This document shows positions 1 through 6,740 of a DNA stretch of 9,490 nt, piece after piece. The position numbers were made by a program, and so were the translations under genes. Each line of letters opens with the position of its first letter. Position 1 is the stretch's first letter. This stretch comes from Leptospiraceae bacterium UBA2033 (lineage in GTDB: Bacteria > Spirochaetota > Leptospiria > Leptospirales > Leptospiraceae), in assembly GCA_002333425.1 (NCBI GenBank), contig DDBL01000017.1, positions 5,206 through 14,695 on the forward strand, read 5' to 3'. Below the pieces are notes generated by a model. That model saw only the letters and a program-made list of their open reading frames with translations, was not told the origin of the DNA and made no database searches.

Positions 1-31
1 AACTTATGCTGAGTAGTTACAATCCAGGGCA

Positions 32-940
32 TTAAACTTGTCCTGGAAAATCACCTGGTTTAGTTCTCCATCTTCTATGCACCCAAAAGTATTGGTCTGG
101 GAATAGTTTTATATCCTCTTCTAAAAGTCGAGTCCAAAGCTCAGTATAATGACGAACTGCCGCATCTCGATTGGGAAATTTCTTTTTGTCGATGACTCCC
201 ATATTCTGCACGCGCACAATCACTTTTCCGTCTTCCCCACAAACTACAGAGTATAACAGCAATTTTGCGCCAGTTAGATAAGCCATTAACGCCGGTCCCT
301 GGTAGGTAGAGGCAGGGCGATTAAAGAAATTCACAAATATTCCCGCCTTGCCTGCATTTTGGTCTGAACCAAATCCAATCCAATAACCATCTTTCAAAAG
401 TTTCATAACACGACTGGATTCTTCTGTAGTTACGAGTAAAATTCCATTTTTTTCTCGTAGAGATTTCACCCATTTATCCACATATGGGTTTCTAATTTTT
501 TTATAAATCCCTGCTCCCTTCATTCTAAGTCCCATAAATTGAACCAGTAGTTCCCAAGTTCCCAAGTGACCAGACACGAGCACAACACCTATTTTTTCCT
601 GATTGGTTTCCTGTTCGATTTTTAGAGAATTTGGATCGTAGGTAAGATATTTATCCATCCATTCTTGATTCATTCTAGATGCATAGAGGGTACCCGCTAG
701 TAACCGCCCGAGATGAATAAAATGTTTTCTGACTAATTCTAATTTCTCTTCCTCCGACCAATCTGGAAATGCAAAGGAAATATTTTCATAGGCAATTTTT
801 CTATGTTTCTTGGCAATTGGAAAAAGTATCTTGGTTATCCAAACCCCATAGGCTAGACAAACTCTATAAGGTAAAAATTTAAAAGGTAAATATAAAAAGT
901 AAGCAAATAAAAACGAAATAAAATATCCAAAGTTTTTCAT
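32..940 (-). CDS. LpxL/HtrB-type lipid A (Kdo2-lipid) acyltransferase
   Basis: This 302-residue protein belongs to the LpxL/LpxM (HtrB) acyltransferase family, which transfers a fatty acyl chain to a lipid A precursor at the inner face of the cytoplasmic membrane; its length is normal for the family. An N-terminal hydrophobic stretch (about residues 5-40) would anchor it. The catalytic H-x4-E motif is visible as SGHLGTWE, with His125 and Glu130. The downstream block DQNAGKAG followed by VNFFNRPASTYQGPA (about 193-217) and the C-terminal PDQYFWVHRRWR (about 281-292) are typical family signatures. The ATG at 938-940 is the first in frame and gives a complete N-terminus, but the nearest AGGA lies about 17 bases upstream, so the ribosome binding site is weak. 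The gene diverges from the lipase gene. The exact acyl chain and acceptor cannot be told from sequence; a role on another lysophospholipid-like acceptor is possible. Confidence 0.88.
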   Translation of the reverse strand: MKNFGYFISFLFAYFLYLPFKFLPYRVCLAYGVWITKILFPIAKKHRKIAYENISFAFPDWSEEEKLELVRKHFIHLGRLLAGTLYASRMNQEWMDKYLTYDPNSLKIEQETNQEKIGVVLVSGHLGTWELLVQFMGLRMKGAGIYKKIRNPYVDKWVKSLREKNGILLVTTEESSRVMKLLKDGYWIGFGSDQNAGKAGIFVNFFNRPASTYQGPALMAYLTGAKLLLYSVVCGEDGKVIVRVQNMGVIDKKKFPNRDAAVRHYTELWTRLLEEDIKLFPDQYFWVHRRWRTKPGDFPGQV

Positions 941-1090
941 GGTTACATATTTCGTTTTCCTGAAAACTTGAAAAGCATTTTACAGGAAATAATTTCTAAT
1001 CAACTAATCCCATTAGCGGATAACAGATATTCTCCCCAACAGAATAGCATTTTGCAATTTTCATTTTAATCAATAAATTACTAGCTAAAA

Positions 1091-1102
1091 TAACTATAGT
1101 TA
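1091..1102. promoter_or_regulatory. 12-bp perfect palindrome, possible operator
   Basis: TAACTATAGTTA reads identically on both strands. It lies in the divergent intergenic region, about 54 bases upstream of the -35-like hexamer in front of the lipase. It could be a dimeric regulator site, but a 12-bp A/T-rich palindrome can arise by chance in a region of this composition, and no second copy was noticed nearby. Confidence 0.25.
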
Positions 1103-1155
1103 ACCCAATAAATAGAAATTTTTTTGAAAAAAAAATCTAACTATTTTTTTTTTCC

Positions 1156-1184
1156 TTGACTAAGAGAAAAATGAAAAATACGAA
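1156..1184 (+). promoter_or_regulatory. Candidate sigma-70-type promoter of the lipase gene
   Basis: TTGACT at 1156-1161 is a five-of-six match to a -35 hexamer. It is followed after 17 bases by TACGAA (1179-1184), a poor -10 match. A better -10-like TTATAG (1189-1194) is too far away at 27 bases. A/T runs immediately upstream could serve as an UP element. The position, some 45-70 bases ahead of the lipase start, is plausible. Confidence 0.3.
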
Positions 1185-1229
1185 AGGGTTATAGTAGTAA
1201 ATACTAAAATGAAAAAGGAAAATAAAACT

Positions 1230-2141
1230 ATGAAAGCTAAATTTTTAACACTCATCTTCACCCTCTTCTTCTCTCTTCCAGTCGGTCTTTTTGCTGGTCC
1301 TCTTGACGGAACTTGTATTGCGCTTGTCCACGGTATTCTTGGATTTGATGACAGACAAGGTTTAGCAGGTGGTCTTGTTAAATACTGGGGTGGTCTAGAC
1401 AACTACCTTCGTACACAAGGTGCAAAAGTATTGACACCTGGAAGTTCTCCACTCAATAGCATTCAAAAAAGAGCTGAGTTAACAAGAGACAATCTCTCTC
1501 CTTGGATGGCTGCAAATGGATGTGCGAAAGTACATTTAATCGGTCACTCTCAAGGCGGGCTTGTAGTTCGTTACATGGCTTCTAACACTACTTTAGGATT
1601 TAGATCCAAAGTGGCTACAGTTAGTACTGTGGATGCTGTTCATAAAGGTGCTCCTTTGGCTGATATCGTTCTTGGAATTATTCCTAGTTGGTTACAACCG
1701 TTCGCAAACACTGCGCTTGGTTTGTTCGCACAACTTTTTTATGGAAAAGCTCCAATGGATGTAATAGCTATGGGAAAATCACTCACTGTTAGTACAGTAA
1801 AATCGTTTAACACTGCTAATCCAAATGTTACTGGAATGAAATACTATTCTTATGCGAACAAAATGGCTTGGGCAGATCCAATTCAACATATCCTTATGGC
1901 TCCTACTCACCCAATTACTTGGGCAGGTGGTATTTGGTATGGTCTTGGTGGTGCAAATGATGGAGTGGTTCCTTTTGAATCTCAAAAATGGGGAGCTTAC
2001 AAAGGCGAAGCTTCAGCTTATTGGTATGCAACAGGTATCGATCACCTGCAAGCTACTAATTTAGAGTGGAGCGGTCAAAACTTCTTTGATGTAACTGGTT
2101 GGTATTTGAACATTGCAAAAACAGCTAAAGCAGCACTTTAA
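1230..2141 (+). CDS. Secreted triacylglycerol lipase (family I.1/I.2-like alpha/beta hydrolase)
   Basis: This is an exported esterase/lipase that hydrolyses acylglycerols. I place the start at 1230 because AAGGA at 1215-1219 is then 10 bases upstream and the protein begins with a clean signal peptide (MKAKFLTLIFTLFFSLPVGLFA, cleaved before GPLDG). An in-frame ATG at 1209 has no ribosome binding site and would add seven charged residues. Numbered from 1230 (303 residues): the oxyanion-hole segment VHGILGFD is near 33-40, the nucleophile elbow GHSQGG carries Ser107, ANDGVVPFES carries the probable catalytic Asp244, and GIDHLQ carries the probable catalytic His272. These are hallmarks of Pseudomonas/Burkholderia-type lipases that need a dedicated foldase, and a foldase gene lies immediately downstream. 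There is no lipobox, so the product should be soluble, not a lipoprotein. Cys29 and Cys98 could form a disulfide, at a place different from the Pseudomonas one. Confidence 0.9.
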   Translation: MKAKFLTLIFTLFFSLPVGLFAGPLDGTCIALVHGILGFDDRQGLAGGLVKYWGGLDNYLRTQGAKVLTPGSSPLNSIQKRAELTRDNLSPWMAANGCAKVHLIGHSQGGLVVRYMASNTTLGFRSKVATVSTVDAVHKGAPLADIVLGIIPSWLQPFANTALGLFAQLFYGKAPMDVIAMGKSLTVSTVKSFNTANPNVTGMKYYSYANKMAWADPIQHILMAPTHPITWAGGIWYGLGGANDGVVPFESQKWGAYKGEASAYWYATGIDHLQATNLEWSGQNFFDVTGWYLNIAKTAKAAL

Positions 2142-2185
2142 TTAGTGATGCCTGTTTTGCAACGATACGGGCGAATAAAATAAAT

Positions 2186-2227
2186 CTGGTTTAGGGCTAA
2201 TGAATAGTTACCCCTAAGCCAGTTTTT
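2186..2227 (+). terminator. Rho-independent terminator after the lipase gene
   Basis: CTGGTTTAGGG (2186-2196) pairs with CCCTAAGCCAG (2212-2222): ten Watson-Crick pairs and one G-T wobble, with a 15-base loop. It is followed directly by five T residues (2223-2227). Its place 45 bases after the lipase stop and about 110 bases before the foldase start suggests that the foldase is made at a lower level by read-through, or from its own promoter in 2228-2336. Confidence 0.85.
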
Positions 2228-2336
2228 AACTCTAATATAGATTTCATACTATATCATTCGAAATTTTAATTAAAAAATTCTCTAAGCTTAAATCTTCTTC
2301 ACAAAATAATAAAATAAATTTCAGGATAATCATACC

Positions 2337-3377
2337 ATGGATAAAAAAGTTTCTATTGGAATAATCGCATTAGCACTTGTACTTGTTGTTTCCTACTTAA
2401 TTTTTGGCGGAAATACATCCAAAAAAAAATCTGCTTCAAACGTTAGTGAAGATATGCAAGACGGCAACTCTCAATTAAGCGGTAACACAACACAGCCTTT
2501 TGGAGATCAATCTGGACTATGGGATGAAGCGTTATCTCCTTTTCAAGGTACAGAAAAGAAAGGTTACTTAGAATTAATCGCAGATTTAAAATCAGGAAAA
2601 GTAAATTTCACCTGGGAAGTATGGGCACTCAGAAGAAAATGCCCAACAGATTATACCCCTATGCAATGTGATGAAACAATTTATAAGTTTCTAGACGCCA
2701 ATTTTTCTAGTCCCGACAAAGAAAAAATGAAAGAACTGTTTAAGGCTTATTTTCAATACGAAGACGAAGCAAGAAAAATGGAATTCCCATCCAATCTAAG
2801 TTTCCAAGAAAGATACGATATTTTAAAGGAAAGACGCAGAAAAATTGTTGGAGATGAAAAAGCAGAATTATTTTTTGGAATGGAAGAATCACAAGTTGCC
2901 TTTATCCCTGCCGCAAAGAACTTCATTGAATCATCTAAAAATATGGATCCAAATGAAAGGGTTCAAAAATACGAAGAACTTAGAAAAAAAACTTACGGCT
3001 CTTACTTAGAAGCAGTGAGTGGAAGAGAAGATTCATTCGATCATTACCAAACAGAAATTCTACTCAGAGAAAAAGAACTTGCTGGATTAAACGGGGATGA
3101 CAAAGAAAAAAAACTAGCCTCCCTCCAAACCAAATACTTTGGAAAAGACGGAGCTGAAAGAATTGCAGCAGCTAACAAAGAAATAGCCGCTCAGAACAAA
3201 AAAATTGCTGACTACGAAAAAGCGGAACGAGAATTCCTTTCAAGCAATAACGGTATCTCCGAAAAAGACAAAGAACAAAAACTAAAAGAACTTAGAGTAA
3301 AAATGCTAGGTGAAGAAGATGCAGAATCCTACGCCCGTCAAAAACAATACGAAGAAGAAGTAAATAATATTAAATAA
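2337..3377 (+). CDS. Lipase-specific foldase (lipase chaperone), divergent
   Basis: This 346-residue protein fits the lipase chaperone (Lif/LipB) family, which is anchored in the cytoplasmic membrane and folds its cognate lipase in the periplasm; length is normal for the family. Residues 5-24 form a membrane anchor, followed by a Ser/Asn/Gln-rich linker to about 58. From about 155 onward the protein is helical and charged, with repeated blocks of the form R-(K/R)-x-x-x-G-x-E-x-A-(E/x)-x-F, for example RRRKIVGDEKAELFFGMEES (167-186), LQTKYFGKDGAERI (263-276) and LRVKMLGEEDAESY (319-332); these match the helical clamp that wraps the lipase. The canonical family motif RxxFDY(F/C)LSALGE is not recognisable; the corresponding region (about 90-145) instead has two cysteines (102, 111). 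AGGA at 2323-2326 lies 10 bases before the ATG. The gene directly follows a lipase of the foldase-dependent type, which supports the call. Confidence 0.8.
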   Translation: MDKKVSIGIIALALVLVVSYLIFGGNTSKKKSASNVSEDMQDGNSQLSGNTTQPFGDQSGLWDEALSPFQGTEKKGYLELIADLKSGKVNFTWEVWALRRKCPTDYTPMQCDETIYKFLDANFSSPDKEKMKELFKAYFQYEDEARKMEFPSNLSFQERYDILKERRRKIVGDEKAELFFGMEESQVAFIPAAKNFIESSKNMDPNERVQKYEELRKKTYGSYLEAVSGREDSFDHYQTEILLREKELAGLNGDDKEKKLASLQTKYFGKDGAERIAAANKEIAAQNKKIADYEKAEREFLSSNNGISEKDKEQKLKELRVKMLGEEDAESYARQKQYEEEVNNIK

Positions 3378-3383
3378 CATGAA

Positions 3384-3436
3384 GGATACGGATAAACAAG
3401 GATAGTCTGATATTTTTTCCTTTTTTATCCGTTTCC
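3384..3436. repeat. Long imperfect intergenic hairpin
   Basis: The 19-base arms 3384-3402 and 3418-3436 are complementary at 17 positions with a 15-base loop, placed 7 bases after the foldase stop. The T-rich run falls in the loop and 3' arm, not after the stem, so this is not a canonical intrinsic terminator. It may still end or stabilise the foldase transcript. Confidence 0.6.
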
Positions 3437-3493
3437 ATCGGTATTCAAACTTAATACAAAATCAATTTCACAGATACAAAACGAATTTTCAGA

Positions 3494-4891
3494 ATGAACA
3501 CTAAAGAATATCTAGATCAATACCTGAAAGAAAATATTAGTGAGTCAGAAACTCTCAGTAGAATGAGAAACGTCATATCCGAATTTGCCGCTCGTGCGCC
3601 AAAGATTTTAGTCACAAAATGTATCGATGGAAGAGTACATGGAAGTAAACAAAAAGGATTTCCAGCAACGACCATTCGATTTGGCAGAACTGATGGAAAT
3701 ATTGTATCCACTGATAAAAACAATTACTGGTTTTGGAATAGAATTGATAATGTAGTAAATAACGCTCTCTGTAATACTCCCGAAATGCCAGCTATATTCA
3801 TTGCCTATATGCATCGTTCGGATTTAGGTTTAGGTTGTGCTGCGCATAACAACAATGAGTCTCTTGCGTTTAACGCCATCAATTCTCAGACTACTGCCAT
3901 CAGAAAAGTATTCTCTCCAGAAAAACTCTATGTGCTAGAAGGTATTACCAATACTGATACAATGGCAGAAACATTGATTTTTGAAAATTCAATTCGAATT
4001 AGTACGGAAGAAATTATAAAAGATTTTCATCTAAACGAATTACAAGAAGTATTCTACAAAGGTTTTTTAAAATATCCAATCAAAGACCCAGCAACGTCTA
4101 GGTTTGTAGATTTTAAAACTCCAGAGGAGCTAATGCAAGGTAACCTCCCTTTATTTCATGCTGATTTTCAAACATCACTCGCCATGAAATCTTTTTTACT
4201 CTTAGAAATTTCTAAAATCGTCTATGAAAAAGATTATAGTTCTCAAAAATTAATACAACCAGATATTTTAAATGCACTAGTTTCTTCTCTATCCAAAATT
4301 AAATCTATGCCTACAAGTTTATTTGCTCCTTTTTTATACCAATGTTTTTGGAACCTTGGATACTCTTTATACCAAACCAAACGACTTCTTAGTATGCCAG
4401 AAGAAGAAAAACAAAAACACCTAGATCATGGTGAAGAACTAATTTGTTATGGAGATGGATTTGAACTTCTTCCAAGAAATAAAACCATATTAGTAAAAAC
4501 AGGTCGTGGCGATGACTCTAACGCTTTACAAGTAGCAAAACGTGTTCTAGAAAAAAATCGTACAAAAAAATCACAAAACTTTGATCCAATCATTCATCTT
4601 AACATTGAAATTAGTGGTGAGTTGATTAACTGGGAGGATTTTAATGAAACAATTTCTTCTCGAATGGATACGATGATGCGTCATGTAGATGAAGTCTTTG
4701 ACACTAACGCATCCGTATTAACAACTTATTCTTACAGAGACCAAAAAAGATTTTACCCTGTAAAAACAAGGCGTGACTCTAGAAATATCTATCCAATTAA
4801 TTTATTAGAAGCAATTAATTCCAGTATTCTATTCTCTAATATGGCACTCAAAAGCAGAGAAGCGTTATACGCAACAGGATCGTTAATCTAG
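3494..4891 (+). CDS. Carbonic-anhydrase-like zinc protein (CsoSCA/beta-CA-like), function unproven
   Basis: I do not recognise this 465-residue protein as a named gene, but its N-terminal part carries what looks like a beta-type carbonic anhydrase site. A predicted strand ILVTK leads into Cys43-x-Asp45-x-Arg47 (CIDGR), the zinc-ligand plus Asp-Arg dyad pattern. About 64 residues later a second strand (PAIFIAYMH) leads to His107 and, after LGLG, Cys115. His and Cys are seven residues apart; classical beta-CAs have H-x2-C, while the carboxysomal CsoSCA class has a longer gap. A second pair of strands, TILVKTGRG (331-339) and DPIIHLNIEIS (364-374), echoes the first pair without zinc ligands, as if a duplicated, degenerate half were present. 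There is no signal peptide or membrane segment, so it should be cytoplasmic. The first ATG is used although no Shine-Dalgarno sequence is evident. Other zinc-dependent chemistry is possible; enzymatic activity is inference. Confidence 0.5.
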   Translation: MNTKEYLDQYLKENISESETLSRMRNVISEFAARAPKILVTKCIDGRVHGSKQKGFPATTIRFGRTDGNIVSTDKNNYWFWNRIDNVVNNALCNTPEMPAIFIAYMHRSDLGLGCAAHNNNESLAFNAINSQTTAIRKVFSPEKLYVLEGITNTDTMAETLIFENSIRISTEEIIKDFHLNELQEVFYKGFLKYPIKDPATSRFVDFKTPEELMQGNLPLFHADFQTSLAMKSFLLLEISKIVYEKDYSSQKLIQPDILNALVSSLSKIKSMPTSLFAPFLYQCFWNLGYSLYQTKRLLSMPEEEKQKHLDHGEELICYGDGFELLPRNKTILVKTGRGDDSNALQVAKRVLEKNRTKKSQNFDPIIHLNIEISGELINWEDFNETISSRMDTMMRHVDEVFDTNASVLTTYSYRDQKRFYPVKTRRDSRNIYPINLLEAINSSILFSNMALKSREALYATGSLI

Positions 4892-4918
4892 ATGTTAACA
4901 ATTACAGGATAATAAGGA

Positions 4919-6685
4919 TTATTTCTTATCTTCTACTGGTAATTCTAAATAGGGAGCTGTAAAAATTTCTGCCCCATTTGGTTTAGATAATTTTCCACCT
5001 TCCCCAAAATTGTGTGCTGTCTCTTTGTATTTGGGAATTGACTTTTCTTTGGGTGTGCGAGTTGGCTTTTTTTCAGGAAAGGTTTCGACATGAAGAGTTG
5101 ATGTTGGAAATGCAAAACTAATATCTAGTTCTTTTGCTAAACGAATTACTTCAAAAAACATACGTTGTCTTGCGTCTAAGTTTTTTGCTAAGGAATCTAC
5201 TTCTAATCCAAACTGCATAAGTACATTCAAAGAAGAAGCATCAAAATCACGAAATGCAATGTGCATAGTATCAGGGACAACAAGTGGATTTTTTTTGACG
5301 ATATTTTTAATTCCTTCTAAGAAAGCTTCCATCTTTTCAGGAGAAGTATCATAAGTAACAGAGAGGATAATCACATTTCTCCTCCACCTTCTAACTCCCA
5401 TATTCTCAATATGCGCATTAGCCACAACTGAATTGGGAATACTTACAATAGAGTCTTCCCATGTCCTAATTAAAGTGGAACGAAATCCGATGTCCTCTAC
5501 AATTCCTTCTTTACTATCAATGATAATATGATCTCCAATCTTAAAAGGTCTATCCATAAAAATCATAGCAGAACCGAAAAGATTAGCTGCTGTATCTTTT
5601 GCGGCAAGGGCAATAGCAAGACCACCAATTCCAAGACCTGCGATAAGTCCCATCACATTTAATCCCAAATTTTGAAGTGCTATCAACACTCCAAGACTAA
5701 CAAAGAATATCCGCAACGACTTAGTAAGAAGTGGTATCAACTGAGAATCAATTGGATTTTTTTCTCGAATGGAATTGTCTTTAAAAAGGGCAACTACAAG
5801 ATCAGACAACTTGTAAACGAAATAAACAAAGTTTATACTAAATAAAATCTTTAGTGTATAATTAAAAAAAGTAAATGGTTTTCCTTCCATTCCTGATGCA
5901 TGTAAAAAAACAAACCAATATAATATTCCGATAAAATATCCAGTGGGTCTAGCAAGAGTTGTAACTATTCGTTCGTCCCAATCTGTTTTGGTTTTACGAG
6001 TAATTTTAATTAATAAAAAGAAAACAAGTTTTGAAATATATCTTAATATCAAACTAATCAAAAGAGATACTAATAATCCCAGCCATTGCCAAATATGAAA
6101 TACCCAAAATTTTTCATTTGCCCAAGCTGGGAAAATAGTTTCCATCCACGGACGAGAATAAGCAGCTCCACCACCCGTCTTAGGTAAAAAAGGTAAGTGC
6201 TTTGTTCTGCGATAGTATTCACTTGCATTGTTTACTGTATCTGCGGCAAATACATATTCACCTTCTCTAGCACCTGTAGGAATGCGGATAATACTGATTT
6301 CAGTATCAGGAATATTCCATTTTAGAAGTGGAGAATTTTCTTCCACTTTCACAGATTGACTCGGAATTTTACTTAGGTCTACAACATATACTCTATCAAT
6401 CGCCTCTTTCAAAAAAATCGCAGCTTCTTTTCCTTTTTCTTCTCTTACCAAAGGATTTACTTCGCGTAAATCTAAACACCGAATTGCATTTTCAATGATA
6501 AGCATTTTATCTTCATCATTTTTTTGGGCTGCCCTCTTGTATTCATTCATCGCATTCATAAAAATGCTTACTGTTTCTCGAGGCGAATCTAATTTCAAAG
6601 GAGAAAGAGGATTATCCGCACCTACCCCAAAACTTAGAAACAAAATAAAAATAGATATCAAAAGTTTATTCTTATACTTAATCAT
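4919..6685 (-). CDS. MscS-family mechanosensitive channel with large periplasmic N-terminal domain
   Basis: This 588-residue protein begins with a signal peptide (residues 1-23, ending GVGA), followed by a periplasmic domain (24-190) opening with SPRETVSIFMNAMNEY and containing an AIRCLDLREV segment, a style seen ahead of some large MscS homologues. Membrane helices are predicted at about 194-224, 247-263, 274-300 and 321-340. The glycine/alanine-rich pore helix follows (LIAGLGIGGLAIALAAKDTAANLFGS, 347-372), then the MscS beta domain signature RPFKIGDHIII (379-389), SIPNS (415-419) and the alpha/beta cytoplasmic domain to about 535. The tail (536-588) is polar, Pro/Lys-rich and probably disordered. 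Such channels release solutes on hypo-osmotic shock. The ATG at 6683-6685 lacks a strong ribosome binding site but the signal peptide supports it. It lies 55 bases downstream of the other MscS gene on the same strand, likely in one transcript, and ends 27 bases from the convergent gene. Confidence 0.9.
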   Translation of the reverse strand: MIKYKNKLLISIFILFLSFGVGADNPLSPLKLDSPRETVSIFMNAMNEYKRAAQKNDEDKMLIIENAIRCLDLREVNPLVREEKGKEAAIFLKEAIDRVYVVDLSKIPSQSVKVEENSPLLKWNIPDTEISIIRIPTGAREGEYVFAADTVNNASEYYRRTKHLPFLPKTGGGAAYSRPWMETIFPAWANEKFWVFHIWQWLGLLVSLLISLILRYISKLVFFLLIKITRKTKTDWDERIVTTLARPTGYFIGILYWFVFLHASGMEGKPFTFFNYTLKILFSINFVYFVYKLSDLVVALFKDNSIREKNPIDSQLIPLLTKSLRIFFVSLGVLIALQNLGLNVMGLIAGLGIGGLAIALAAKDTAANLFGSAMIFMDRPFKIGDHIIIDSKEGIVEDIGFRSTLIRTWEDSIVSIPNSVVANAHIENMGVRRWRRNVIILSVTYDTSPEKMEAFLEGIKNIVKKNPLVVPDTMHIAFRDFDASSLNVLMQFGLEVDSLAKNLDARQRMFFEVIRLAKELDISFAFPTSTLHVETFPEKKPTRTPKEKSIPKYKETAHNFGEGGKLSKPNGAEIFTAPYLELPVEDKK

Positions 6686-6711
6686 ATTAACCAGTCCATT
6701 CTTTCAAATAT

Positions 6712-6740
6712 TCTCTGTGACTCAGTGCCTCTGTGGCAAA
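6712..6740 (-). repeat. CACAGAG-type short tandem repeat between the two channel genes
   Basis: On the minus strand, right after the TGA of the upstream channel gene, the units CACAGAGG, CACTGAGT and CACAGAGA follow each other with an exact 8-base period (core 6713-6735). Arrays of CACAGAG-like octamers are familiar from my general knowledge as dispersed intergenic repeats in many unrelated bacterial genomes. It fills about half of the 55-base gap and no protein is encoded. Confidence 0.6.

Larger units (their letters stand above)
941..1229. other. A/T-rich divergent intergenic region
   Basis: This stretch separates the divergent acyltransferase and lipase genes and must hold both promoters. 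It is strongly A/T rich, with homopolymer T and A runs around 1120-1153 that could act as curved DNA or an upstream promoter element. It also contains a perfect 12-bp palindrome (1091-1102) and a -35-like TTGACT (1156-1161), listed separately. I see no small gene and no RNA gene in it. Confidence 0.5.

Noticed and set aside
954..967. Inverted repeat GTTTTC-CT-GAAAAC upstream of the acyltransferase
   Set aside because: The arms are only six A/T-rich bases and such repeats are expected by chance in this composition; no second copy was seen.
1118..1153. A/T homopolymer runs as a terminator hairpin
   Set aside because: Pairing would consist only of A-T runs without a G/C core, and there is no gene ending just upstream; more likely promoter-associated A-tracts.
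3494..4891. Annotation of the carbonic-anhydrase-like gene as part of a carboxysome or DAB-type inorganic carbon uptake system
   Set aside because: No shell protein, RuBisCO or membrane DabB partner is present in the window; only the local motif layout is shared, so no system-level claim is made.
4892..4918. Possible bidirectional terminator between the convergent genes
   Set aside because: The 27-base gap and its flanks give only a weak GATAA/TTATC pairing with no G/C-rich stem, so no terminator can be supported.
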